A stretch of 64,000 bases of DNA, taken from assembly GCF_044904675.1 (NCBI RefSeq), contig NZ_JADIKJ010000015.1:62001-126000 (forward strand), in the 5' to 3' direction. Source of the DNA: Dyella_B jejuensis (GTDB lineage: Bacteria > Pseudomonadota > Gammaproteobacteria > Xanthomonadales > Rhodanobacteraceae). Positions 36,297-45,296 of the stretch are shown one piece after another. The notes under the pieces are model-generated. The model was not told the DNA's origin, made no database searches, and saw only the letters and a list, made by a program, of their open reading frames with translations. Both the position numbers and the translations under genes were made by a program. Within the stretch, counting starts at the first letter, position 1. Every line of letters starts with the position of its first letter.

Positions 36297-36731
36297 ATGC
36301 GCTCGTCCATCGCTCTCGTGCTGCTGCTGGTCGCGCCGCTGGCCTGCGCCCAGGTCTACAAATGGACCGACGCCCAAGGCACCACTCATTACTCCGAAGC
36401 ACCGCCGCCGCCAGGCACCAAGTACAGCCAGGTCACCGTCAGCGGCGACGATCAGCCGGCGGCGGCTTCCGCCGGTTCGTCGGATGCGTCCTCCCCTGCC
36501 GCCGCCCAGGCCAGCGGCAACGCTTCGCAGCCGTCCGTGCCCGACACACCGCAAAATCGCGCCAAGCTGTGCGCCTCGCTGAAGGCGAACGTCGGCGCGC
36601 TGCAAGGCAACGGTCCGGTCGTGATGCAAGGTCCCGGCGGCCAGCAGCAATTGCTCAACGCGGACCAGCGCAAGCAGCAGCTCGACGCCAGCCAATCCCA
36701 GTTCAATCAATATTGCGCCAACAGCCAATAG
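36297..36731 (+). CDS. DUF4124-domain exported protein
   Basis: 144 aa, signal peptide at residues 1-17 (cleavage near LACA-QVYKW). The DUF4124 core is VYKWTDAQGTTHYSEAPPP, followed by a Ser/Ala-rich linker and a Gln-rich C-terminus. Common in Xanthomonadales; function unknown. The 235 bases to proS hold no further gene, only the proS promoter. Confidence 0.86.
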   Translation: MRSSIALVLLLVAPLACAQVYKWTDAQGTTHYSEAPPPPGTKYSQVTVSGDDQPAAASAGSSDASSPAAAQASGNASQPSVPDTPQNRAKLCASLKANVGALQGNGPVVMQGPGGQQQLLNADQRKQQLDASQSQFNQYCANSQ

Positions 36732-36931
36732 GCCCGCGAGCGCGGCGCTTCGTCCGCCCATGGCCCAGCCGGGATGAGCAACGTCCGGTAACGGCAGCAT
36801 CCACCGACAGCGGCTTCCATGGTCACCGTCTGCAAGGATTGCCTGCAGCCGCAGGCTCCACGGGCGCGGGGCGAACGCCAAAAGCTTTCATCCACCGCGT
36901 TGCGTTTCCGGGTTCGGGGCGAGGGCCCGGC

Positions 36932-36937
36932 TATAAT
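36932..36937 (+). promoter_or_regulatory. -10 element (TATAAT) upstream of proS
   Basis: Perfect TATAAT 30 bases before the proS ATG. No good -35 hexamer was found at 16-19 bases distance. Confidence 0.45.
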
Positions 36938-36966
36938 CGCCGTTTTATCCGCCGGACCCATCGCCC

Positions 36967-38667
36967 ATGCGCCTTAGCCAATTCCATCTGGCCACCGTCA
37001 AGGAAGTCCCCGCCGAAGCCGAGATCGCCAGCCACCAGCTGATGCTCCGCGCGGGCATGATCCGCAAGCTCGCTTCCGGCCTGTACACCTGGTCGCCGCT
37101 GGGCCTGCGCGTGCTGCGCAAGGTGGAGCAGATCGTGCGCGAGGAAATGAACCGCGCCGGCGCGATCGAAATGCTGATGCCTTCGGTACAACCACGCGAG
37201 TTGTGGGAAGAAACCGGGCGCTGGGAAAAATTCGGCGGCCAGCTGCTGAAGATCAAGGACCGCAAGGAACAGGAGTTCTGCTACGGCCCCACCCACGAAG
37301 AAGTCGTCACCGACTTCGCGCGCAACGAGCTGAAGAGCTACAAGCAGCTGCCGGTCAACTTCTACCAGATCCAGACCAAGTTCCGCGACGAGATCCGCCC
37401 CCGCTTCGGTGTGATGCGCGCGCGCGAGTTCCTGATGAAGGACGCCTATTCCTTCCATCTCGACCAGGCATCGCTGGCCGAAACCTACGAGGCGATGTAC
37501 CAGGCGTACACCCGTATCTTCACTCGCCTTGGCCTGAAGTTCCGCGCTGTGCAGGCGGACACCGGCGCCATCGGCGGCAACGCCAGCCATGAATTCCAGG
37601 TGCTGGCCGATTCCGGCGAAGACGCGATCGTGTTCTCCGATGGCTCGGACTACGCCGCCAACGTCGAAAAGGCCGAAGCGCTGGCACCTGCTGTCACGCG
37701 CCCGGCTCCCGCGACAGCGTTGCAGCGTGCGGAAACGCCGCGCGTGCGTAGCGTCGAAGACGTCACCCGGCATTTCGGCATCACTGCCGATCGCGTGCTG
37801 AAGACCGTGCTGGTGCGCGGCAAGGATGGCGGCCTGGTGGCGCTATGCCTGCGCGGCGACCACGACATCAACGAAGTGAAGGCCGCCAAGCTGGCCGAAC
37901 TGCCGGACGAATCCGTGCTGGCCAGCGAGGAAGAAATCCTCGCCGCTGTCGGCACGCGCCCCGGCTTCATCGGGCCGGTCGGCCTGCCCGACTCGATTCC
38001 CGTGATCGTCGACCGCAGCGCCGCCGTGCTTGCCGATTTCGTTTGCGGCGGCAACGCCAACGACGCGCACTACACCGGCGCCAACTGGGAGCGCGACGCA
38101 CGTATCACGCGGGTGGAAGACATCCGCCAGGTGGTCGCCGGCGATCCCTCTCCGGACGGGCACGGCCAGCTGCGCTTCGCACGCGGCATCGAGGTCGGCC
38201 ACGTCTTCCAGCTCGGCAGCAAGTATGCCCAGGCGCTGGATGCCACCGTGCTCGACGACCAGGGCAAGAAGCAGGTGATGTTGATGGGCTGCTACGGCAT
38301 CGGCGTCAGCCGCATCGTCGCCGCCGCCATCGAACAGCGCCATGACGAAGCCGGCATCCTCTGGCCCGAAGCGATGGCCCCTTGGCGCGTGGCCGTGTGC
38401 GTAATCAATCCCAAGCACGCGCCGGACGTGAATGCCGCCGCCGAATCGCTCTACAACGAACTGGTGGCCCGCGGCATCGAGACGGTTTGGGACGATCGCG
38501 GCCTGCGCCCCGGCGCCATGTTCGCCGACATGGAACTGATCGGCATTCCCCATCGGGTAGTAGTCAGCGAACGCGGCCTGGGCGCCGGCACCCTGGAATA
38601 TCGCGCCCGCGACGCGGCCGAGAGCCTCGCCATCACTCGCGATGAGCTATTGGAACTACTCGGATGA
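36967..38667 (+). CDS. proS: prolyl-tRNA synthetase
   Basis: 566 aa class II synthetase of the bacterial type with the editing (INS) domain inserted between motifs 2 and 3. Motif 2 region TKFRDEIRPRFGVMRAREFLMKD is evident; the insert spans about 225-400. MGCYGIGVSRIVAAAIEQ is motif 3. Ends at a strong terminator. Confidence 0.98.
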   Translation: MRLSQFHLATVKEVPAEAEIASHQLMLRAGMIRKLASGLYTWSPLGLRVLRKVEQIVREEMNRAGAIEMLMPSVQPRELWEETGRWEKFGGQLLKIKDRKEQEFCYGPTHEEVVTDFARNELKSYKQLPVNFYQIQTKFRDEIRPRFGVMRAREFLMKDAYSFHLDQASLAETYEAMYQAYTRIFTRLGLKFRAVQADTGAIGGNASHEFQVLADSGEDAIVFSDGSDYAANVEKAEALAPAVTRPAPATALQRAETPRVRSVEDVTRHFGITADRVLKTVLVRGKDGGLVALCLRGDHDINEVKAAKLAELPDESVLASEEEILAAVGTRPGFIGPVGLPDSIPVIVDRSAAVLADFVCGGNANDAHYTGANWERDARITRVEDIRQVVAGDPSPDGHGQLRFARGIEVGHVFQLGSKYAQALDATVLDDQGKKQVMLMGCYGIGVSRIVAAAIEQRHDEAGILWPEAMAPWRVAVCVINPKHAPDVNAAAESLYNELVARGIETVWDDRGLRPGAMFADMELIGIPHRVVVSERGLGAGTLEYRARDAAESLAITRDELLELLG

Positions 38668-38689
38668 AAATCGTTTCATCCTCCAAGGT

Positions 38690-38715
38690 AAAGGCCGCCT
38701 CGTGCGGCCTTTTTT
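38690..38715 (+). terminator. intrinsic terminator of proS
   Basis: GGCCGC/GCGGCC stem with a 5-base loop and a run of six T. Confidence 0.9.
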
Positions 38716-38828
38716 ATGGTCCGTCCAAGGCGCGGCGTTTATTGCGGCGCGCAGTGCCATTAACGCCCCGCCATATATTCCGGTAACGGATTGAGCCGCC
38801 ACCGGACGATTATTGCCTCCATATTGCT

Positions 38829-38857
38829 TTGCAAATCCATCATTCATGCGAGATAAT
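38829..38857 (+). promoter_or_regulatory. sigma-70-type promoter for the H-NS-family gene
   Basis: TTGCAA, 17-base spacer, GATAAT, about 90 bases before the start codon, within an AT-rich 230-base gap. The long leader leaves room for autoregulation, which is common for H-NS. Confidence 0.6.
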
Positions 38858-38947
38858 CAAAAATGCTTCCGGGCATTTATCCCATAATCCCAGTCCGGAC
38901 TGTCCCTCCATTACCCCATCCATTGCTCATTTCCCCGGAGTTGCCTC

Positions 38948-39277
38948 ATGGCCATTGATATCAAGAATCTCAACCATACCCAGCTCAATGACCTGATCAG
39001 CAAGGCACAGCAGCGCCAGGACGAATTGCGCAAGGAAAAAGTCGGCAAGCTGCGCGAAAAGGTGCACGCCCTGCTGAAAGCCGAAGGTTATTCCTTTGAA
39101 GACGTGTTCGGCGCCGCCGGCCCTGGCCGCGGCAAGCGTCGCAGCACCGGCTCCGTCGCGCCGAAATACCGCAATCCCGCCGATCCGGAACAGACCTGGT
39201 CCGGCCGTGGCAAGCGCCCGCGCTGGTTCAACGATGCACTGAAGGCCGGCAAGAAAGAAAAAGACCTGGCGATCTGA
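38948..39277 (+). CDS. H-NS family nucleoid protein
   Basis: 109 aa. The N-terminal half is a coiled-coil oligomerisation region (residues 9-45, NHTQLNDLISKAQQRQDELR onward). The C-terminal H-NS DNA-binding domain is YRNPADPEQTWSGRGKRPRW, carrying the GRGKRPRW hook that inserts in the minor groove of AT-rich DNA. Similar proteins in Xanthomonas and Burkholderia silence transferred genes and regulate virulence. Own promoter and terminator. Confidence 0.94.
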   Translation: MAIDIKNLNHTQLNDLISKAQQRQDELRKEKVGKLREKVHALLKAEGYSFEDVFGAAGPGRGKRRSTGSVAPKYRNPADPEQTWSGRGKRPRWFNDALKAGKKEKDLAI

Positions 39278-39298
39278 GCTGCGGTTTAAGTTCATGCC

Positions 39299-39326
39299 AA
39301 AAACGCCGGCGCATGCCGGCGTTTTT
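39299..39326. terminator. bidirectional terminator after the H-NS gene
   Basis: AAAAACGCCGGC, loop GCAT, GCCGGCGTTTTT; serves both the H-NS gene and the convergent exporter gene. Confidence 0.88.
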
Positions 39327-39417
39327 AATTAATGATTCGGTCCGTTGCCCGGCATGCCCCAAAGCTTGGGCTTGCGTGTGCCCGGAATACGTATTCGAAT
39401 CCGCCGCATTCGAAAGA

Positions 39418-40680
39418 TTAAAGCGATCGCCGCGGCGCAACCAGCAATTCGCCGAACATCAGCCCGCCGACCAGGGATATCAGCAAGGTCACCAGCAATA
39501 ACCCGGAATCGAACCCCAACGAGGTATTGCGCGCCAGCAAATAGGAAACGCTGCGGAATCCCACGCTGCCAGGCACCAGCAGCAAAATGCCCGGCTCACG
39601 CACCACTGCGCCCGGGCGCCCGGCATAACGGGCATACAGATTCGCCATGGCGCTCAACAACAAACCACCCAGGAACACGCCGAATGGCGCGCCCGGCAAA
39701 TTGATCGAGATCTCGCCGCCCAGGCGCGTGGCGAGATACCCGACGATCACTGCCGCGATCACCACCGGCCAGTCGCGCCAGGCGGCGCGGAACAGCATGG
39801 CAAAGGCGATCGCCGCTACCAGCAGCGCCGGGTAATCCATCCAATCCGGCAGCGCCGGCAGCTCGAAATCGCGCGGCGCGATGGCGAATACGGCACAGAT
39901 CTGCGTGGCGGCCACGGTGCCGAACGTCAGCTTGAGCAGCGTCGCCATCGCCCCGCCCATGCGCGCCATGCCCGAGACCAGATGCTGGCTGGAGATCTCG
40001 CGTACCGCGGTAGTCAACGACATGCCCGGCACCAGCACGATCAACCCGGCCAGCACCACCGACTTGATCGCCAGCGGCAGCACGAAGGCGCTGAACACGA
40101 TGGCGACCAGGGTGGCAACCATCGCGCAGATTGCATCGCTGGCTACCGCCAGGCGCGGGCGCGTCGCCGAAAGGATGGTAATGGTGCCGATGATCAAGCC
40201 AACGAAGGCCGCCACCAGCAGATCCACCCACGAACTGTGCAGGAACAGGGCGTCGATCGCCGCCGCGGACAGGCCGTAGCTGACGATCACGCCAGCCTGC
40301 TGGCGCGGTGTATCGGGCAGTTCCAGTGCTCGCAGCAGGCGGAAACCTTCGCGCAGATCCAGTTCGCCGGCGATGACCTGGTCGGCGATCTCGTCCGCGC
40401 GGCACAGCTTGTCCAGGTTTACGTCGCCCGGCAGCAGCCGCACCACCTGGGTCGCCTGCGCTACCCGGCCTTCGTCGCCCTGCGCCAGGTCGGCAAAGGA
40501 AATGATGATCGCCGTCGGGCTGGACCACACGTCCGCACTCAGGCCAATGCGCTGCGCCGAACCGGTGATCGCCATTTCCAGGCGCGGCGACGAGGCGCCG
40601 TATTTGTGCAGGCGAGTGGCGAGTTCCACCAGGAAGGCAATGCGGGTATTGAGCGCCGTCGTGGCGAATTGCACGCTCAT
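39418..40680 (-). CDS. ThrE-family threonine/serine exporter
   Basis: 420 aa. Fused YjjP/YjjB architecture as in Corynebacterium ThrE: a cytoplasmic N-terminal domain (residues 1-125, with RLHKYGASSPRLE), then about ten membrane helices in two groups (about 130-270 and 280-415). Segments such as LVPGMSLTTAVREI and GILLLVPGSVGFRS fit the family. It would export threonine and serine by proton antiport; substrate is by family only. Confidence 0.87.
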   Translation of the reverse strand: MSVQFATTALNTRIAFLVELATRLHKYGASSPRLEMAITGSAQRIGLSADVWSSPTAIIISFADLAQGDEGRVAQATQVVRLLPGDVNLDKLCRADEIADQVIAGELDLREGFRLLRALELPDTPRQQAGVIVSYGLSAAAIDALFLHSSWVDLLVAAFVGLIIGTITILSATRPRLAVASDAICAMVATLVAIVFSAFVLPLAIKSVVLAGLIVLVPGMSLTTAVREISSQHLVSGMARMGGAMATLLKLTFGTVAATQICAVFAIAPRDFELPALPDWMDYPALLVAAIAFAMLFRAAWRDWPVVIAAVIVGYLATRLGGEISINLPGAPFGVFLGGLLLSAMANLYARYAGRPGAVVREPGILLLVPGSVGFRSVSYLLARNTSLGFDSGLLLVTLLISLVGGLMFGELLVAPRRSL

Positions 40681-40838
40681 GCACCGGCCATCCTGGGCAG
40701 GGCGGCGGCAACGGAAAGTATTGGCAAGCGATGGACGATGGCTACGGGCATGCCGCCATTCTTACCGGAAGCGCTGCATTTGGGTAAGCCAAAGACGCGC
40801 ATCATCGCAACGTCCCTGCCCGCCTGCCGCGCATACGG

Positions 40839-41285
40839 CTAAACCGGCCGTACCTTCAGCAGCGTTCCTTCCACCGCCACCACTTCCACCGTGCTGCCAG
40901 CCGGCAGGTCCGGTCCGCTCACCAGCCATTGGCCATCGCCCACGCGCGCCTTGCCCTGGCCGTTGACGATCGCCTCGATCAATTCGTAACGCTTGCCGAT
41001 CAACTGTTCGCCGCGGCGATTCAAGCGCTCGTTGCCTGGCTGGTCGCGTTGCAATGTCGGACGCACGCCGTACCAATAGGCCGCGCAGGAGCCGAACGCC
41101 AGCACCACGAAGGCGATGGCCTGGGACAGCAACGACAGTCCCGGCATGACCAGCACCAGCACGCCGGTGATGGCGGCGCCGATGCCGATCCATAGCATGA
41201 AGAAGCCGGGCATCATCACTTCGATGGCAATCAACACCAAAGCGACGATCCACCACAGATAATGCACAGCAATGCTTGTGGACAT
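40839..41285 (-). CDS. NfeD-family membrane protein
   Basis: 148 aa short NfeD protein: two to three N-terminal helices (residues 8-65) and a C-terminal OB-fold domain (about 85-148, RGEQLIGKRYELIEAIVNGQ then EGTLLKVRPV). These proteins pair with SPFH/stomatin proteins; the partner gene lies 47 bases upstream on the same strand. Confidence 0.92.
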   Translation of the reverse strand: MSTSIAVHYLWWIVALVLIAIEVMMPGFFMLWIGIGAAITGVLVLVMPGLSLLSQAIAFVVLAFGSCAAYWYGVRPTLQRDQPGNERLNRRGEQLIGKRYELIEAIVNGQGKARVGDGQWLVSGPDLPAGSTVEVVAVEGTLLKVRPV

Positions 41286-41332
41286 GGAAGCTCCGTGAAA
41301 GTGTCGACAGGCCGACCGCGCGCGGCCGGCGC

Positions 41333-42283
41333 TCAACTCAACGGCGGTTGGCGGCGCACGGCAAGTTTTTCCTGCTGTTGCGCCAGCGAATCCTTCGCCA
41401 GTTCAGCGATGCCCGCCAGCGACCCGAGAATGCCGGTTGCTTCCATCGGCAACATCAGCATCTTCTGGTTGGGCGAATGGGCCATTTCCTTCAGTGCCTC
41501 CACGTATTTGTTGGCGACGAAGTAATTGAGCGCGTTGACGTTGCCGCTGGCGATCGCATCGGAAACCAGCTTGGTGGCCTGCGCTTCGGCCTCGGCCAGG
41601 CGGATGCGCGCTTCGGCTTCGCGGAACGCCGCCTCCTTCTTGCCTTCGGCGGCGAGGATCGCCGACTGCTTCTCGCCATCGGCCTTCAGCACCGCCGCCT
41701 GGCGGAAGCCTTCCGCCTCCAGGATATTGGCGCGCTTCTCGCGCTCGGCCTTCATCTGGCGCGCCATCGAATCGACCAGGTCGCGCGGCGGGGCGATGTC
41801 CTTGATCTCGATGCGATTGACCTTCACGCCCCAGGGATGGGTGGCTTCGTCCACCACCTTCAGCAGCTTGGCATTGATCGCGTCGCGCTGGCTGAGCGAC
41901 TCGTCCAGGTCCATCGAACCCAGCACCGTGCGGATGTTGGTCATGATCAGCGCGAGCGCGGCCTGCTCCAGGTTGGATACCTCATACGCCGCCTTGGCCG
42001 CATCCAGCACCTGGTAGAACACCACGCCATCCACGCGCACCACGGCGTTGTCCTTGGTGATCACGTCCTGGCTCGGCACATCCAGTACCTGTTCCATCAT
42101 GTTCATCTTGCGGCCGATGTCGTAGATGAAAGGGATCAGGAAATGCAGCCCCGGCGAGAGCGTGCGGGTGTATTTGCCGAAACGTTCGACCGTCCATTCG
42201 AAACCCTGCGGAACGATGCGCACCAGCTTGGCCAGCACGATCATCGCGACCACGACCACGATCAACGCAAACACGATTCCCAT
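41333..42283 (-). CDS. SPFH/stomatin-family protein (QmcA-like)
   Basis: 316 aa. One N-terminal helix (residues 2-19), then the SPFH/band-7 domain (FGKYTRTLSPGLHFLIPFIYD through VKVNRIEIKDIAPP) and a long Ala/Glu coiled coil (about 170-255, AEREKRANILEAEGFRQAAV). Forms large membrane-bound cages and works with NfeD in membrane microdomains. It has a very strong ribosome binding site (AAGGAGG). Not co-transcribed evidently with the kinase gene that ends 63 bases upstream, but on the same strand. Confidence 0.94.
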   Translation of the reverse strand: MGIVFALIVVVVAMIVLAKLVRIVPQGFEWTVERFGKYTRTLSPGLHFLIPFIYDIGRKMNMMEQVLDVPSQDVITKDNAVVRVDGVVFYQVLDAAKAAYEVSNLEQAALALIMTNIRTVLGSMDLDESLSQRDAINAKLLKVVDEATHPWGVKVNRIEIKDIAPPRDLVDSMARQMKAEREKRANILEAEGFRQAAVLKADGEKQSAILAAEGKKEAAFREAEARIRLAEAEAQATKLVSDAIASGNVNALNYFVANKYVEALKEMAHSPNQKMLMLPMEATGILGSLAGIAELAKDSLAQQQEKLAVRRQPPLS

Positions 42284-42346
42284 GGCAACTCCTCCTTTGG
42301 CAAGGCGGAGTATAGGACAGGGTGCGGGACAGGCTGGCTACCGGCC

Positions 42347-43723
42347 CTACGCCGTGGCGGCGGCGGACAGCGGCAGCACCAGGGTGACACGCAAGCCGCC
42401 ATCCTCGCGGTTGGCCAGGGCGATGCGCCCGCCGTGTGCCTCGCTGATCTCGCGCGCCAGCGCCAGGCCCAGGCCGGTGCCGGAACGCTTGGTGGAATAG
42501 AACGGCAGCAACGCCTGCGCCAGCACGGCCTCGCTCATGCCTGGGCCGCGATCGCCCACCTCGATGCGCAGTTCATGCCCGACCACGTTCAGCGCCAGGG
42601 TGACGCCCTCCGGCGTGCTGCCCGATTCGTGCGCGTTCTTGATCAGGTTGATCAGCACCTGCTCGATCTGCGCCGGATCGAACCAGCCAGGCTGCTCGGG
42701 TGGTTGCTCGTGCAACTGGAACTGGCAATGCAAGGCCAGCGCGTCGAGAAACGGCTTCCAGGCCACCGCCACCGGACGGGGCGCCGGCAGCTTGGCAAAC
42801 CGCGCGTAGCCGTCGATGAATCCATGCAAGTGGCGGGCACGCTCGCCGATGGTGGCGAAGACTCCCGGCAGCCGCTGCACGTCGCCGCGGCGCGCCAGCT
42901 CGGCACCCGAATGCGCAAGCGAGGAAATGGGCGCCAGCGAATTGTTCAATTCGTGGCTCACCACGCGGATCACGCGCTTCCACGCCGCCACTTCCTGCCG
43001 CGACAATTCGCGCGTCATGCGCCGGAACAGTTGCAGGCGATGCGGACGCCCCTGCAGCCGGAACGCGCGCTGCGATAGATGGAAGGTCTCCTCGCTGCCG
43101 TCCATTTCCACGCTGAAAAGCGCATCCTCGCTGCCTTCGGTAGCCTTGCGCAGGGCCTCGGGCGCCGCGGCGATCAACTGCGTGAAATCCAGGCCGTTGA
43201 GGCTGCGTCCTTCGTTGAACAGATGCCTGGCTGCGATGTTGGCATAGGCCACGCGACTGTTGGCATCGGTCAGCACGAGCGCAACGGGTGTGTTCTGCAC
43301 CACCGTATCGAGCAGCAGCTCGCGTTGCGCCAGATTCTGTCGCTGTTCGCGCAGCGTCTGTCCCAGGTCGTTGTGCACGCGGATCAGGTCGCCCAGTTCA
43401 TCGCGACGGTCAAGCGCAATGGAAATGCTGAAATCGCCGTCGCGGTAGCTGGCCACCGCACCCTCGAGCGCGCGCAGCAATCGCTTCACCGGCTCCATCA
43501 CGATATGCGCGAACCACCACGACAACGGCAACAGGATGACCACGCAAAGGGTGACCGCTTCGGCGCGGTCGGGCTGCGCGATGGTCACGCCGAGACTGTC
43601 GTGCATCCATGCCAGCATCTGCGGCAGCGGCCAGTGCGTCACGCCCACATACAGCAACGCGCCGGTTAGCGCGGCCACGCCGAGCAGGATCGCCAGGCGT
43701 CCTTCCAGTGACCTCAGCCGCAT
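42347..43723 (-). CDS. NtrY-like sensor histidine kinase of the permease array
   Basis: 458 aa inner-membrane kinase. Two helices (about 11-28 and 57-75) bracket a short periplasmic loop of about 30 residues, so the signal is likely read in the membrane or cytoplasm. HAMP (about 76-125) and PAS (about 135-235) follow. The kinase core has the H-box VIRVVSHELNNSLAPI with His257, N-box NLIKNAHES, G1 DRGPGMS and G2 TGLGLALA. It follows its response regulator gene by 150 bases and is probably the last gene of the array transcript. The start is the ATG of MRLRSLEG. Confidence 0.9.
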   Translation of the reverse strand: MRLRSLEGRLAILLGVAALTGALLYVGVTHWPLPQMLAWMHDSLGVTIAQPDRAEAVTLCVVILLPLSWWFAHIVMEPVKRLLRALEGAVASYRDGDFSISIALDRRDELGDLIRVHNDLGQTLREQRQNLAQRELLLDTVVQNTPVALVLTDANSRVAYANIAARHLFNEGRSLNGLDFTQLIAAAPEALRKATEGSEDALFSVEMDGSEETFHLSQRAFRLQGRPHRLQLFRRMTRELSRQEVAAWKRVIRVVSHELNNSLAPISSLAHSGAELARRGDVQRLPGVFATIGERARHLHGFIDGYARFAKLPAPRPVAVAWKPFLDALALHCQFQLHEQPPEQPGWFDPAQIEQVLINLIKNAHESGSTPEGVTLALNVVGHELRIEVGDRGPGMSEAVLAQALLPFYSTKRSGTGLGLALAREISEAHGGRIALANREDGGLRVTLVLPLSAAATA

Positions 43724-43873
43724 GATGCGATCACGGCCTGGAGTATGCGGTGGTGCATGAATGATCTCCCTGGAGAATGTGATGGTTCTACACGCCGCAC
43801 CGTCCACGCACCACTGTCGGGAAGCCTGCTCAAAACTGCCATGCCGCTTTCTTCTTCGGGAAAATGGAGCAAC

Positions 43874-45214
43874 TCACGCCTGCGAGATCAACCCATACCG
43901 TTCCATGCGCCGATACAGCGCCTGCCGTGACAATCCCAGCGACTGCGCGGCGCGGCTGACCACCCCTTCCGCCTTGTGCAGCGCCGACTCCACCAGCTCG
44001 CGACTCGGCTCGTCCAGATTGCGCACGGCAGCGCCCGCATGCTGCGGCAGGTTGAGCTGCTCGGGCGTGATCGGGCCGTTGCCGGACAGCAGCGAGGCGC
44101 GTTCGATGGCGTTTTTCAATTCGCGCACATTGCCGGGCCACGGATAGGCCAGCAGCGCTTCGCGCGCCGCATCACCAAGCTCGGCACGCCCAGCCAGGAA
44201 ATGTTCGGCCAGCGGCAGGATGTCGTCGATGCGCTCGGACAGCGGCGGCAGGTTCACATCGATCACGTTGAGGCGGTAATACAGATCCTCGCGGAAGGTG
44301 CCGGCACGGATCATTGCCTTGAGGTCGGCGTTGGTCGCGCTCAGCACCCGCACCTTCACCTTGCGCGTGCGGCCGGAGCCGAGCCGCTCGAATTGCCCGG
44401 TTTCCAGCACGCGCAGCAGTTTCATCTGACCGGGCAACGGCAAGTTGCCGATTTCGTCCAGGAACAGCGTGCCGCCATCGGCCAATTCGAAACGTCCCTC
44501 GCGCGCCTTGTTGGCGCCGGTGTACGCGCCCGCTTCGGCACCGAACAATTCAGCCTCGATCAACTCGCCCGGCAGCGCGCCACAATTGACCGCCACGAAC
44601 GGGCCGTTCTTCACCGATGAATTGGCGTGCACGATGGCGGCAATGCGCTCCTTGCCAGCACCGTTGGGGCCGGTAATCAGGACCGGCACATCCGAGCGCG
44701 CCACCTGGCACGCCAGATCCAGCGTGCGCGCCATCGCCTCGGACGCGAATACCAGGCCATCCAGCTCATACTTGCGCTGCAAGGCATCGCGCCGCTTGCG
44801 TCGTTCCTGCCGCGTGCGATTCACCTCGCGCGTGGACTCGGAAAGCTCCAGCAGGTTCTCCACCGTGGCCAGCAGCTTGGCGTCGTCCCATGGCTTGGCG
44901 AGATAGTCGGCAGCACCGGCCTTGACCAGTTCCACCGCGGTTTCCAGGTGTGTCCAGGCCGTCAGCAAGATGACCGGCAGGTCGGCATGACTCTGGCGGA
45001 TGGCCCGGAACAGCGCCACGCCCTCCTCGCCGGAGGTGGTATCGGCGGTGAAATTCATGTCCTGGATCACCACGTCCACGGCGCCCCGCTCCAGTACCCG
45101 GAGGCCTTCGTCGGGCGTGAGCGCCACCAGCGGCCGCACATCGTGCAACGAAAGCAAGAGCGACAGCGCCTCGCCCACGGCCGGGTTGTCATCGATGATC
45201 AGTACGGTTCGCAT
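43874..45214 (-). CDS. sigma-54-dependent response regulator (NtrC/NtrX class) of the permease array
   Basis: 446 aa. Receiver domain 1-120 with the acidic pair D8-D9, phospho-acceptor D52 and K107. AAA+ domain about 150-385: Walker A GPNGAGKE, the sigma-54 contact loop as GAYTGA (the common form is GAFTGA; the Tyr variant is known to work), Walker B GGTLFLDEIGNL and an arginine finger region FREDLYYRLNV. Fis-type helix-turn-helix at the end (VVSRAAQSLGLSRQALYRRM). The start MRTVLIIDDN at 45214 lies 82 bases after permease 6B. It is the obvious candidate to drive the -24/-12 promoter at 63155-63170. Confidence 0.93.
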   Translation of the reverse strand: MRTVLIIDDNPAVGEALSLLLSLHDVRPLVALTPDEGLRVLERGAVDVVIQDMNFTADTTSGEEGVALFRAIRQSHADLPVILLTAWTHLETAVELVKAGAADYLAKPWDDAKLLATVENLLELSESTREVNRTRQERRKRRDALQRKYELDGLVFASEAMARTLDLACQVARSDVPVLITGPNGAGKERIAAIVHANSSVKNGPFVAVNCGALPGELIEAELFGAEAGAYTGANKAREGRFELADGGTLFLDEIGNLPLPGQMKLLRVLETGQFERLGSGRTRKVKVRVLSATNADLKAMIRAGTFREDLYYRLNVIDVNLPPLSERIDDILPLAEHFLAGRAELGDAAREALLAYPWPGNVRELKNAIERASLLSGNGPITPEQLNLPQHAGAAVRNLDEPSRELVESALHKAEGVVSRAAQSLGLSRQALYRRMERYGLISQA

Positions 45215-45296
45215 TCGTTTTCTACACATGCAGGCATGGATGCCGCTCCGATCCAAAAGGTTGCCATGCCGATCGGCCTACGTATATGAAATTCGC

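Noticed and set aside
41276..43078. 600-codon plus-strand frame opposite the SPFH, NfeD and kinase genes
   Set aside because: Shadow of three well-supported minus-strand genes; Arg/Gln/His-rich.
43827..43841. Possible -24/-12 promoter before the kinase gene (TGGCAGTTTTGAGCA)
   Set aside because: GG and GC are one base too close; sigma-54 promoters do not tolerate this spacing.
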